From Neodiprion pinetum (Eukaryota; Arthropoda; Insecta; Hymenoptera; Diprionidae): a stretch of 64,000 nt of DNA. Below are positions 27,601 to 38,058 of the stretch, one piece after another. Position 1 is the stretch's first letter. Each line of letters begins with the position of its first letter. Position numbers and translations under genes: made by a program. Location of the stretch: positions 33,635,077-33,699,076 of the forward strand of contig NC_060233.1 of NCBI RefSeq assembly GCF_021155775.2, read 5' to 3'. The notes beneath the pieces were generated by a model. That model searched no databases and was not told where the DNA came from. It saw nothing but the letters and a program-made list of their open reading frames with translations.

Positions 27601-30600
27601 ATTTAGTTTATCGGGTCGAAAGGATTCCCAAAAGCGCTTCAAATCCTCACTATTTTTTAATGCGAAATTATGGTCGACCTTCCAAGACGTCAGTTTTATG
27701 CGAGCCATCGCGTATCGGCGCAGTTGACTACAACAGCTGCTTAGCAACTGGAAGTCCTATAGCCGTGACGAAAATTGAATTCTGCAAACCCGGACCGATT
27801 GATCGAGCATGCGGCCGAATTGTCTGCATTTAGAGAAAATTCATCACCTCAGAATCGCAGAAAATGCACGGATAATGGAACTGTTGAGCGCAACGAAATC
27901 CGTCGCGTAATCAAAATTTGGACGCACTCGATTATTTGGCAGAACAGAAAACACGTGGATCACTCGTCGCACGATCTCGTCGGTCGAAGCCTTCGCGTTT
28001 TTACAGTCAGCCTCACCGCGTCGTACGTGACTTGGCGCTGAATTAACCCCCGGCTAATGCTTGACGGCAAAAGTTAAACGAGGCAAAGGACACCATTTAT
28101 TTATTTATTTTTTTCCTTATTCATCATTCCTTACGACAGGCTGGAACATTCACCTTGACATTTGACACAATTTCACGTTATTACAAGCACATAATGCACT
28201 TGCACCTTGCACTACGCCGTGAGATCAGATACGCCGATGCCAATGGCGTAGTTTAGTCAACCTCCTCACGTAGTCGAAAGTGTTTCGCTTGGCTAACTAA
28301 GCCCGTATTTAAGAGAAATATTTTGGTACTTGAGCCAAGTGAATTATGTTTATCGTACAATTTTATAAAGAGTTTGGGCAGAATTATGAGGAACTGAGAC
28401 AGCAATTTCGATTTCCGGCCCCTTGTTTGAAGCTCCTCAGCTATCTGATGGTATTCAATAAATACTGCCGTTAAGGGGGGACTCCGGTGATATTCCGATA
28501 ACGTCGAGTTTCTCGATTTTGAAACGAAGGAACTTTTGGCTGAAAATTTTCACCACATCGCTGCCAAAAATTCTTTTCGCGTAGACTTCTATCGCAGAAG
28601 ATTGAAATTTGTTTTCAGGACACATACTGGCATAATCTAAATTTTGCTGGACGGAATTTTTGATCACATTTTTTTTAGTTATTTCAAAAATAAAAAACTT
28701 GTTATTATCGAAATTTCACTAGAGTCCCCCCTTAATTTGTTTTCAGCGTTGTGTCACGTGATCGATTTAAGCATTTTCAAGAGAATGCGTATCATTCATT
28801 CGTAAAATATTGATTCAATTCGTAATTTCTAGCGATATGATCGTCTTGATGGTAGGAAATGCGCTCTGATTAGCTAGGATTGATAAATTGTCATACGAAT
28901 AAATAATCGAATAATTTTCAAAATACAATCTAAAAGCTTGTCTTGACGTATCAAAATAAATTCTGCTCACAAGAACGCACTTTCCGATGACAGCGATCGT
29001 TCTACGAGAAATTATGAATCGATTCAGTTTCACTTAAGAATGGGATGGATCCTCGTAAAAAAAACTTTTAAATTCACGCTAAAAACACGTAAACGCGAAC
29101 TATTGCAGTGTGACGTTGAATGCTGCTACGATAACTACGAGAATCTACAAACGAACAAACATCAGTAGCTACACTATACTTTTGGTAAACGAAAATATAA
29201 AGATATGGTTTCTGAAATACACACAATTAAAGATTCTTGTACCCCTGATTGTACGTTTCAGTAGTCACACGAAATAACCACGGATCGAGAAACCGATTAT
29301 CGTATTTTAACTACAGTCGCGAATTTGGTTCAGTTTTATGTTTTTGAGACGAGTACAGACAGCACAGAGTAGCAAACGAAATATTTTCAAATAAAATAAA
29401 CAAAACTTTGGAGGCAAATACTTCCACATAGTTAGCTCAACGACTCTTAAGCAAGAAATAACTGATACCACGAGGTTTGTCCAAACTACATGGTTAGGTT
29501 GACAGCACTTGACGTTTTTTTTTCTCTTCCCTGCTTATTACGTTTTGAGTCGAGTTACGACGTATGCAGAGTGACCCGGGCTAGGTGGATGTGTACTCGT
29601 AACTCGTTAACGTTAGTGAGACGGCGATGCACTTGTGCCAGAGGTTTTTCCTCGACATCGTGCTCGGTGCAAAGGTTATGAGAGGAAGGCTACGTCGTCA
29701 GTCCGGATCTCATTCTTCTGCACTTTTATTATCACCTACTTCGGGCAGTATATTTTTGGCACAATTGTCAGCCGTGCTGTAGGTAGGTAGGTAGGGTGAA
29801 GTCGGAGAAAGGGCGGCCTTAAAAATGAGTACCAATATGCCACCACTCGACGCCGGGAATTTTCTATTGTTCGTTTCGTCTCGCGGGTTAAGTTGGGAGA
29901 AGAAGAGGGGACTTTGAACCAGCGAGGAAAGTTCCCATTCGTTTAATTGTAATCCCAATTAAATCCGGCTCGCCTCCACCCTCCCCCCACACCGCACAGC
30001 GCGAGGTACCCTAAGGAAAGTCCTTAAAAGAATCACGCTCGCTTTCCTTCCACTCCTAACTATCTCGACCTACTCCTGCACCGGATCCGCACTTTAATCG
30101 CCATCTCCTCATTGCTCGTATCATCGCCGAGTTCTAGACGGTTGGTTCGCGAGATGTGCAGCAGTATCGCGGAGAGCACATTTCCTCAATCCCGAGTCAG
30201 CCGCGCTTCCAGATATAATCCTGTTCGCATTTGCCTGCTCGCTGACTCGCGTTAATACCTCAAGATGTAATCGCTGCTAAGCGTTCACCGAAAATTCATT
30301 CCGTCTACCAAACTGACGATTTCTTTCTCTCTTTCATGCGTGAGAAACGGAGAGCGTATATTCGAGGAAACGGGTGTACGTCGCGGTGTAAGGTACGTTG
30401 GACTTTGACTTACCGGAGAATGGACAAGACGGTCGAGTATTTATCGGCGAGGCTGATGAGCCCGGTATTTTGCAGGATCATGCCGGTCATCAGCATCCCG
30501 ATCAGGGCCGGCAGAGTGGTCAGGGAGAATAACCACCCGCCGAAGTGCGCGGCGATGCAGAGGGCAGCTAGACTGAAGAAGGGTCCTCCCGGGGCGGCGT

Positions 30601-31492
30601 CCTTGCCTATTATACAGTACAATATGCCCCAGACCATCAGGCCGAGGATGAAGAGCGCGAGTATCCTTGCGAATTTCCTGTAAGTCGGGAAGAAGGGCTG
30701 GGGGCAAACCCGCTTCCAGCCGGGCGGCTCCCAGGACGGTGTCGCTTCCTCGTGGCCGTGACATCGCGTGCAAAACGAGTAGAGCCAGGATCTGCGTGCG
30801 TTCCGGAAAAGCAATGAAAACGGTTAGGCGTCGTAAGGAAAGGTGAGAATGGGAATCGGGCGGAGATAGATGTGCGATACGAGCAATTGCGCGAAACCGG
30901 TTTAATCCCGATGACATTGAGAATCGCGTGTACGCGGCTCTGGTTTACCAGGGCGACCGGAAGCTCCGATGAAAACTAATCCCACGTCATTTTACCCGCG
31001 CCCACACCCAACTCCGCAACGCTGCGATGGCCTCACCGGTACCGCACGGCCAGTTTGCATGGAAATTATTCACGATACGTAATACCGAGTGACGAAAAGT
31101 TATTTATCAGGGATTGAAACTTCGTTCAGACTTTTCGGAAAACGGATTCACGTCGTTCGGATACCAGTAATGCAAACTCGCCTCTTCATTTCCTCGGTGT
31201 ACTCGGTTTTACTCCTGATCGAGCTGCTCAGACTGAGAGCGGACCTCTTCCTTCCGTTCGCGCGTCCATTCTCGATGTTTTCCGAACTTCCGTAGTGGCT
31301 TCCGCTGTGAAGAATGGACTTTCTTCGTCCCTCGGAGTTCGGCTCGGAACAGGCGCTGACTTTGCGGTGATGTTCGAAGCCGAAATTGTCGAAGCCGAGG
31401 TTTTGCTCGCTTATCGATACCCGCCGCGTCGGCTTCGAGACCTCCTCGAACTCCTTGAGCTTTATCTCCGGCACCGACACGTGGTTTTCCAT
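9125..31492 (-). CDS. Nha: SLC9B/NHA-type sodium(cation)/proton antiporter, complete
   Basis: This is a cation/proton antiporter of the CPA2 class (SLC9B, 'NHEDC', insect Nha), an integral membrane protein that exchanges Na+ or Li+ for H+ in epithelial or organelle membranes. Six coding exons (31182-31492, 30414-30791, 24277-24541, 22557-22757, 13806-13970, 9125-9658) join to 1854 bases, or 617 residues. Residues 1-103 are a hydrophilic, Ser/Arg-rich cytoplasmic N terminus. Hydrophobic segments follow, with LPALIGMLMTGMILQN, ILTRAGLDLDPEALKRL and GSIIAAVSPAVVVP, all family signatures. The ion-binding aspartate pair is at D331-D332 (GVDDAASVAIFG, 22716-22721). The C terminus is acidic (IDMEEEDAAEE). 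The chosen ATG at 31490-31492 has A at -3 and G at +4. The upstream frame is closed by TGA, although a spliced upstream coding exon is not excluded. Which insect Nha paralogue this is remains open. Confidence 0.93.
9825..10372. mobile_element. Long foldback (inverted-repeat) element
   Basis: The two halves are imperfect reverse complements around about 10098. TTATTTATAAATATT at the left end pairs with the TTTATAAATAA end on the right, and AGGATCTTTTT, ATCAACTAAAA, CTTGGAACATTTCGAGA and CGTTATGGAG each have reverse-complement partners in the right arm. There is no coding capacity. It looks like a non-autonomous foldback or MITE copy that has diverged. The ends are set by where the similarity stops. 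Confidence 0.7.
11886..11899. repeat. G homopolymer (14)
   Basis: Fourteen consecutive G on the plus strand inside an antiporter intron. Confidence 0.9.
12387..12400. repeat. G homopolymer (14)
   Basis: Fourteen consecutive G following a T-rich tract. This is a second run of the same length 0.5 kb from the first. Confidence 0.9.
12860..12945. repeat. ATC/ATT trinucleotide tract
   Basis: Imperfect CATCATCATCGTCGTC triplets grade into ATTATTATT triplets. This is non-coding simple sequence within an intron. Confidence 0.75.
13806..13970 (-). CDS. Nha: Nha coding exon 5: transmembrane helices
   Basis: The acceptor is TTACAG and the donor is GTGAGT, both in phase 0. It encodes two hydrophobic stretches (ILMLLGGGLIAVLGSEAI and GPLGVVAAAFVSCYFW) that match the position and pattern of late SLC9B helices. 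Confidence 0.9.
14098..14438. mobile_element. GGTCACA-type dispersed repeat, copy 1
   Basis: About 341 bp, starting GGTCACAC and ending TTGTGACC, which are short terminal inverted repeats. Its right two thirds match 38860-39079 closely, sharing ACAAGTTTACTT, TTCTTCAATTCGAATTGAAT, AGCTGAACGATTTAGGTTTT and ACTAGAACTGGGAAAG. There is no ORF, so this is probably a non-autonomous DNA element. The target-site duplication was not clear. Confidence 0.7.
17740..17960. repeat. Interrupted inverted repeat
   Basis: The left arm (about 17762-17833) and right arm (about 17868-17935) are reverse complements with mismatches, for example ATTTTCCTACAGAAAGGAATT against AATTCGTTTCTGTAGGAAAAT. The loop is about 34 bases. 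The motif CTGTAGAA also recurs through the right arm. The nature of the element is unknown. Confidence 0.6.
21911..21932. repeat. (TA)n microsatellite
   Basis: An uninterrupted TA dinucleotide run. Confidence 0.85.
22557..22757 (-). CDS. Nha: Nha coding exon 4: ion-binding DD motif
   Basis: The acceptor is TTTCAG and the donor is GTGAGT. It begins GIPTLVIAIAGVDDAASVA; the two adjacent aspartates correspond to the transport-site pair of NHA proteins. A second helix (GGIGFGILWGFLAKYVPEK) follows. Confidence 0.94.
22758..24276 (-). other. Nha intron 3
   Basis: About 1.5 kb without recognisable exons. It contains a short TTAGG array at 22987-23005. Confidence 0.65.
22987..23005. repeat. Interstitial TTAGG telomere-type array
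   Basis: Three perfect TTAGG units plus a partial fourth. TTAGG is the ancestral insect telomere unit, and short interstitial copies are frequent in insect genomes. This one is intronic. Confidence 0.8.
24277..24541 (-). CDS. Nha: Nha coding exon 3: RAGL and SPAVVVP motifs
   Basis: The acceptor is CCCGCAG and the donor is GTGCGA. It encodes ALVIILTRAGLDLDPEALKR and later LLLGSIIAAVSPAVVVPCLF, diagnostic of SLC9B/NHA exchangers, and ends at GYGVAK. Confidence 0.94.
25789..26463. mobile_element. Long foldback element, near-complete palindrome
   Basis: The arms are imperfect reverse complements from end to end around about 26126, with a central spacer of about 40 bases (26111-26150). Paired blocks include CATTCCACACCAAACCGACC with GGTCGGTTTGGGGTGGAATG, GGGTTTTAGATTTTT with AAAATCTAAAACTT, and GGCGAAACAAGTAGTTGAAA with TTAATTACTTGTTTCGCTTG. 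It has no meaningful ORF. A non-autonomous foldback-type element is the best reading; a transcribed copy would form a long RNA hairpin. Confidence 0.8.
27461..27482. repeat. (CT)n microsatellite
   Basis: Eleven CT units, followed by a mixed CT/T tract. Confidence 0.85.
28471..28735. mobile_element. TTAA-flanked MITE (piggyBac-like by target site)
   Basis: A 265-bp unit bounded by TTAA on both sides (28471-28474 and 28732-28735), with terminal inverted repeats TTAAGGGGGGACTC and GAGTCCCCCCTTAA. The inverted similarity continues weakly inward (GTGATATTCCGATAA against the complement of TTATCGAAATTTCAC). The TTAA target and the small size without coding capacity fit a piggyBac-mobilised MITE. 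Assignment to that superfamily is an inference. Confidence 0.8.
30414..30791 (-). CDS. Nha: Nha coding exon 2: first membrane helices
   Basis: The acceptor is ACGCAG and the donor is GTAAGT. It encodes a Cys-containing leader (CPQPFFPTYRKFARIL), then hydrophobic helices with PGGPFFSLAAL and LPALIGMLMTGMILQNTG. The last is the family's usual LPPLLGMLLAG-type helix. Confidence 0.92.
30792..31181 (-). other. Nha intron 1 (390 bp, GC-AG)
   Basis: A short intron between coding exons 1 and 2. Its donor reads GCGAGT and its acceptor ACGCAG. No other feature was seen. Confidence 0.6.
31182..31492 (-). CDS. Nha: Nha coding exon 1: cytoplasmic N terminus
   Basis: It encodes MENHVSVPEIKLKEFEEVSK followed by a Ser/Arg-rich stretch with several likely basophilic kinase sites (RRVS, RRKS). 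No GT donor gives the phase required by exon 2. A GC donor (AAGAG|GCGAGT) does, and makes the total CDS a multiple of three, so the exon end at 31182 is inferred. Confidence 0.8.
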
Positions 31493-32560
31493 CTTCCCCG
31501 AATCGGACGAGTCCTTCGGCGAACGCACCCTTCACCCTTCTCACTTTCCCCTTTCCGTTGGGGCTCGGTGTCGAAACCTCGAGTCCTTTTCCGACGTGCC
31601 GCCTTCCGGAACACCTGGACGCGCACTCCGCAGTCCACTCTTTGGTCTCTCTTAGAGCACCGCGGCGATCGGCGATCGGTCAAAGAAGCCGCAGCGTCCA
31701 CTATTCATTCGTGACACACCGTGCGATATAATAGAGGACAAGAACGGACAAAAGCGGTTCGCAACGAAGGATGAAAAGATGAAAAAACACACGAAGCGGA
31801 GAAAATTGATGATGACGTTCTCGGCACCGTCCTCCTGACATCTGCACAATGAACTACGCGGTCTCTTTTTCTTTTTATCACAGACTTTGGACAACTCGCG
31901 GCAACGCCATGCGGACGATCTTCTTTTTCAAAATATGTTATTCAGTCTTGATCGGTAATCAACCGCCCGTCGTTCACCGTCGATGAATCTACGTTCATTT
32001 CGGCACTCGGTCGATAAGACCCGTTAATCCCGATTCGAGGAGGGTCGGGACTGCCCAGCCGTTCCTCCCCGGGGACTGTTTTCGTTGCAGCCTCGTCGAG
32101 AAGACGTGAATTATCTATCCTTCAATCTATGCGGAGTGGAACGACGAGCCATCAACCGCACGTCCAGTCCTCTCTTCTCCGCAACTCGTTACTTCTGCTC
32201 TCAGCTGGTCGCTGCTCACTGGCAGCTATACGCGACGGTCACTCCGGTGGTTACTGCTCGAGAATTCCTGCAACCGTACAACGTTACGTATGTCAATGTA
32301 TAATGCACGAGCTCTTCAATAACGCACTCACTCATTCCTCTTCGCTCCTTCCACGCACTCGACACATCCATAACGCACAATGCACGGCCCATTCGTACCG
32401 GGCTCACCTACGTGGGTCCCATTTTAATACCGGCAACCGGCAAACGGCGCTACTACACGCTTCGCTCGACTAACGAACGAGCGAATTCGAGGCACACGGT
32501 TCTTTCACATCTCGTCTAATCTGCAGCTATCGCGTAGAACCGTGTCGCTTGAATGACGGT
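31493..32560 (-). promoter_or_regulatory. 5' flank of Nha, likely 5' UTR and promoter zone
   Basis: The sequence upstream of the antiporter ATG is richer in G+C and CpG than the surrounding introns up to about 32.5 kb, as expected near a transcription start. No TATA box or transcription start could be fixed. Upstream non-coding exons are possible. Confidence 0.35.
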
Positions 32561-34717
32561 CCGCAGTTACAGAAAACTCTGTACGTACAATATTCGGTAT
32601 CAATTACTGTGATCTCATTTTCCGAGGCGGATAATTCATCGATCGCCGTATCGTGCTTGAATAAAAATTATTCTTGCACACGATCGTCCGATCTTAAAAT
32701 TTTCTACAGCAGAAACGAATTGGAACATTTCCTGTTACTTCGTACAATATTGTAAACGTGCGTAGTATTTTTTACGAAGAATTGTTAATTTTCTTCAAAG
32801 TATTTTACTGCCTTGGTAAATTTTTTTACTGAGATGATGAAAAATTTTCATCAAAATTTACAAGTTTTTATGAGAAACTTTGCGTATTTGCAATTTTTCC
32901 TACAAATTTACACGAAATGTTCCAATTTTCCGGTATAATTCATAGAAAATCGTAGAAATAATTTTCACCGGGGGAACCTTCGGCACTGACAATTTTCGAG
33001 TACTCGAGGAGTACCTACGTATCGAATATTGTAAATCGTGATACTTTTCACGCCCTGCACACGATGCGGTATGAAAGGAGGGTCATTTTACACGTGTAAA
33101 TGTGTATTTTTATACCGAAGTTATGGGGCTTTCCGGGTCGTTTATACCGCATCTTCTTATTCTTTCCTCGATATCTCCGATTTTACAGACATGTATTCGT
33201 CGAGGTTATAGACAACCGCGCACTTTTCGAGAAATGAAATTCACCCGTACATGCATTATACGCAGTATATATTTATCACCGTTGACATTATGCCTCGACG
33301 AGTTACGATCGGACCGAATTTCTCCCTGCAGTATTTATTTCGTCCTCTGACTTTTATGTTTCCCTCTTCGTTTTCTCACAGGTTGCGCCACCTTGGGCCA
33401 GTTTTCGCCTACCGTCAACCCGAGCTTCTTTGACTCACTTTTTGAAATTCTCGAGGAGTCTGAGAACCCGCGACAAGTTTCCTTGGCAGTATTTTTACAG
33501 CTGAAGTTGGCCATCTTTGATCCTCGAACTCCTTGAACCGGTTGAACTTCGAGCCCGAGTAACTTTGCCCCGCGTACACTCGAGTTCATTTAATATCCCT
33601 AATTTCAACCGACTAACAAGACCTTCGATGTCACTTGTAATTACGATAAACATCTTATACAGCTATCTCAACTATCAATTAAAACAACACTCAACACTTT
33701 GTTTTCCCGCATCGTTTACACGATGTAAACGATGCGAAGACTTGTTTTTTACCGGACAAAGATCCCCGAATAGGGTCAATGCTGATGCCCCACTTGACGG
33801 TAGTCGAAGGATCGACGGAGATCGAGTTCTGGTTATTTCATTTCACAGTCAAGAAGCGAACAAATAACTTCGATAAAGGTACTTCGGTTCGGAAGAATTC
33901 ACGTTCAAGTGTTTCAATATCGAATTTTCATTCAATTCTCTCTGACACGTGTCAATAAATCGAGATTCATTTTCTTTTCGTACTTCAGACGATTTTCCGA
34001 GATTCTTACATTATAACGAACGAATTATTTAATTTTACTTCGAACCCTATCTTCGAATGTATCGCACTGCTCGATTTCGCAAACGGCTTGAACTATGCGC
34101 GACGATGCGACAATTAAGCTCTCCCATAATTCCGCAAGACTTTTTTCTCAGTAGTCTACATTCTGTACTTCTTACATTACAGTCACCGAGTTTGAGTCCT
34201 TCGTAACTCTGCTCAAAGACAAACGCTGGAATTTCGTTTCATCGTACGTGACTTCGGACTGCATTTTTGTCCTGGTCAAGGTTCCATAGTTGCGCGGCTA
34301 GCACAACTGGCTGTTAAAATTTCGCCGTAAAAACAACGTCGTCGTCGACGGCGAGTGGAAGCAATTCACGTACAACGTGCGCGTAATGTCGTTAAACACA
34401 GAAGCGTAGGATGGGCACAGCTGGAAATCTCATTGACAGTCTATAAAGCGTCTCGTCGGTTATATTATTGCGATTATATCAAGCACGGACTAGTGGGTGT
34501 AGGTATACGCAAACAATAAAATTGTCGGTGTCGCGGTGCCCCTTTTGCGGCTTATGGGCGCGTACGTGCATTATCTCTCGATATTCCCAGCTGAATGCGC
34601 TGCATTCAGTGCCCCGAGCGATGGAGTTTGGAAAAAGGGAAAATTGGATCGGCGCGAGTTCCGCCGGAAGCGGCCTCGAATTACCGGAAGAATCGAAGAA
34701 AGGCTAGGAGGAATAGA

Positions 34718-34749
34718 GAGGGGGGAGGGGGAGGGGGGGGGGGGGGGGA
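34718..34749. repeat. G-rich tract
   Basis: Runs of three to thirteen or more G separated by single A residues on the plus strand, capable in principle of G-quadruplex formation. Confidence 0.7.
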
Positions 34750-35654
34750 GCAGGGCAGAACTCGAGACGCGAATTTTAACACACGGACCGCACTCCTCAT
34801 CGAATGATAAGAAGCAGTACCTTTGATTATCAAGTAATTCGGTAGCTATTCTCCATACCTGTCGTCCGCCTCGGCGTACAATTTCTCCGACTTCCGGTTT
34901 CCTCAAATCGCCTCCGAGCGATCGCCGAATGCTTTTTCACGCATCAACGGATACGTCACACTGTATATTTCGATTCACGCGGCGCGATTTTTTACCACTT
35001 ATCCGATGCAGTATCGCCGGAGGAATCGCAGCTCGGAATTCCGAATTCATCCGTAAATCATTTATACCGAATTTAGAAGCTTAAATTTTTCAGAATTTAT
35101 TGCCGCGTTTGTCGACACTTTGAAAAAAAAATCCTCGAAAAGCTTACTTCTCCCGCCTCGTCTTACGTTTTTATCGACCAATTTTTTATTTTTTTTTTAT
35201 TTACGTCATACACACCGCTCGCGCACACTCGACGACGGGATCAGCGACAGGGTGCTGACCGTTTCTCCCTGCTTCCGATATTTATAGTAAATCCGTGGGC
35301 ATTTGGGCGGCGGGTTCGAGAGGCCTGGTGGTGGGGCCCGGTTCTCTCTGCGATCTTAACAGGATCGTGATAATTTGTTGACCAAACAAGAACGTGACTC
35401 TGTTACTTGGCGCAGTTAGCGACGCGGCTGCGATGCAGTTTAAATCCAGCTTCCTCCGTTCCTCTCTCCAGCCTCTCTTCTTCGTCGGTCCGAACGATAC
35501 TCAAGACTGTCGTCGATATTATGTAGACCAGTTTAGCGGTTCGTTCTGTCGGCCAGATCCAATTAGTTCTAATTAACACTGCCGAGGCGTCGGACGCGTA
35601 TATAATACCTACCAATCGCGGGGGCATCGTGTGTGCCTTGTACAACACATCTTG

Positions 35655-35678
35655 CTCTCTCTCTCTCTCTCTCTCTCT
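35655..35678. repeat. (CT)n microsatellite
   Basis: Twelve CT units, followed almost directly by a short CA run to about 35698. Confidence 0.85.
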
Positions 35679-36309
35679 TACACACACACATACACATAGA
35701 TGTATACTTATCCGCACAATCTTTCAGACGTCATCCATATCTCTGCACTATGCTACACGCGTCTCTATGTATGACGCCTAATGCCTTATATACCGACGCG
35801 ACGATTAACCAAGATTATCAATAGAGAGCTGCGCTGGATTCAGCATAAGAAATTGCACTTTGTTAGCAGACGTTGAAGGTTGCTGTTTAAGAAATTCGCA
35901 TATTTTTCAATTCTCGTTTTTTGTGAGGTTGAAGCTGGTAACGTTGTCCCTACGAAACTTTGGGGAAATAATCGCTATTTTCATAATAATTACAATGATT
36001 TTTAAGGAATTAAGATTTTGGAAAATGAGTGTGTTTTATTTTATTACGGGTTACCGAATTTCAGACAATTTCAAAATCGCGAAATAACGCTTTTCCCTCA
36101 GCATGAATAGTTACGATAACGTTACTAGCTTCAATGTGATCTTTTTTCTCCCTCGTAACGAAATTAGACATTTTCTAGAAAATAATGTTAGAAGTGCAAT
36201 CGTAGAGGAGAATATTTTGTTTTAAAAGTTGTAAATTTTAACCGCATTTTGAAACCTGGGTACCCACACGTCTAGGTGATATTTGAGTTCTGGAAAACTT
36301 TTGTTGCAG

Positions 36310-36382
36310 GGTGCCGAGCATCATCTGGGTCAAACAACACGTGCAGACTCGACACGCGAGGATAGGTCATCCTCATATGGTT
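36310..36382 (+). other. Possible orphan exon (73 bp), no gene assigned
   Basis: A strong acceptor (TTTTGTTGCAG) is followed 73 bases later by a consensus donor (GTAAGT). Two of the three plus-strand frames stay open; one reads VPSIIWVKQHVQTRHARI and then GHPHMV. No neighbouring exon could be linked, and both flanking genes are on the minus strand. It may be an exon of an unrecognised or non-coding transcript, or chance. Confidence 0.25.
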
Positions 36383-36819
36383 GTAAGTTTAAATTTGTCA
36401 TATTTTTATATTTATATACAGCAGCTGAATTGTGACATAAAATTTTTTTATAACGTCACGCGATATCTTTCTTGTTACGTGTTTCCCCTTCTTTTTGTAC
36501 CGTTTGTTTTTTTTTCAACCCTCGTCGTTTTACCTTTTTTCTCTCGTCCTCGGAGTGGATGAGTGGATCATACAGCGATGCGAGGTAACGGATGAGGTTC
36601 TCGCAGTAGGCTCCGAATAACATAACAAAACAAAAGAAAAGAATAAAAAATAGTAGAGGAAAAGGAAGTTGGAAGTCTTATCAAACTTGTATTATTACGT
36701 CATTTTTTTTTTCTTCCCTTTTTATTTTATAGGCCAGTTTTTAAAGATACGTCATGATTACATACGACGAACTTTGGGAAAGTAATTTTTACTCTAAGAA
36801 ATGAGAGAGACCCTCAAAC

Positions 36820-36842
36820 GGGGGGGGGGGGGGGGGGGGGGG
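36820..36842. repeat. G homopolymer (23)
   Basis: The longest G run in the window, followed by AAGGAAAAAG. Its length is likely to vary or be mis-sequenced. Confidence 0.9.
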
Positions 36843-37814
36843 AAGGAAAAAGTTTTGAAACAGCACAGGTTTAATTTTAAAGAGTTTCAACTCACGCTCT
36901 TGGATTATACATTTGCTCCTGTAATTCAGTCGAGATTTAAAGGAAAGAAAAAAAAAGATCATCCAATGGGAAGAAAGATGGTGGAACTTTTTACGAAAAT
37001 GATTAACACGTTCTATTGAAAAAAAGAAGAGAAAAAACAAAATCAGTATCGTTTCTTCGTAGAAATTTCTTCTTTTGAAAAAAAAAAAAAAAAAAAAATA
37101 TAGTTTCGAAAGAACCGGCGGATATTTCGACGCGTCGCCGATAAACACGGTTTATCCGGGAGGATTAAGGGCGAAGGGCGAAGGGACGGTTCGGAGCGAC
37201 ACGACGCTGCCCCCGAGTCTTGATCTCGAGTCTTCGTCGACGACCCTTCGGTATCGACTTTCAAAGGTTCTCGCCGACCTGCCTTCGTCCGCGAGGAGTG
37301 AGCGAGTCGAGAGCAGCGGCGTCATGCACCAAACCCTGGGCTCTTAAATTTATGTCCCGTCAAAGTTATTGGGTCCCACCTTACCCGCCTCCGAATCCCC
37401 GAGGGACGCCAACTTCGAGGCCGCCTCGTGTCAGCTTGCGTCCGTGTCCACCTATGCATATTCAGATAAATATATATGTGCCTACCTCGTACACCTTCTA
37501 CCTTGTGATAAAATTTTCGGGGTGACAATCGGAGAAGCGCTTAGGAATCGAGGATGTTTCGGATTATTCTAACACTTCGAGTTTCCCATCCACCGTTGAA
37601 ACGAGCGCCTGATTTAAGGATCGGTGAAAATAACTTGCGTGTTAAATCAGCGGGCAATCGATCGATCCGCGAATCGGTGTCTAATACTACACTTGTTATA
37701 GGAGGGATCAGCCTCATTGAATTATAACGAGATTTACGCACCGTATCTTCGCCGTCCAGGCTTGATCCAATCTTGATATCGATGGCACAGAGACCCGATT
37801 GTCGTAGGTAGCGC

Positions 37815-38058
37815 GATTATTTTTCCTGACAATCGGTGCTTGTTTTTCTACTCGGGTGAACGACGCAATACAATATCAATTTATGCGATTAAAGTATCGA
37901 TCGTTATCATTGTCTTGCTTACTTAGTACCTATTTGATATAGCAAGTCAAAGATAAATGAATATTTTCATCTGATATTAAAAAATTTTTCAATGAAACTG
38001 TAAATTATTGAAAATCCTTTTTCGCTATTAAGACTTTATACTGGAATTTCCGAAATTT
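37815..38058. repeat. Dispersed repeat family A, copy 1
   Basis: About 245 bp, similar in the same orientation to 50269-50514. Shared blocks include GTGAACGACGCAA, AATATCAATTT, GATTAAAGTAT, GAGTACCTATTT-like sequence and GATGAAACTGT-like sequence. No terminal repeats or ORF were seen. Class unknown. Confidence 0.7.

Larger units (their letters stand above)
24542..30413 (-). other. Nha intron 2 (5.9 kb)
   Basis: It holds a long foldback element (25789-26463), a TTAA-flanked MITE (28471-28735), a CT microsatellite (27461-27482) and a TAGG tetranucleotide run near 29780. No exon was recognised. Confidence 0.65.

Noticed and set aside
27433..27747. 104-residue minus-strand ORF
   Set aside because: It ends in an Arg/Glu run produced by the CT microsatellite; the rest has no recognisable motif.
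31295..31714. 139-residue plus-strand ORF
   Set aside because: Antisense to the first antiporter exon and its 5' flank; composition follows local GC content.
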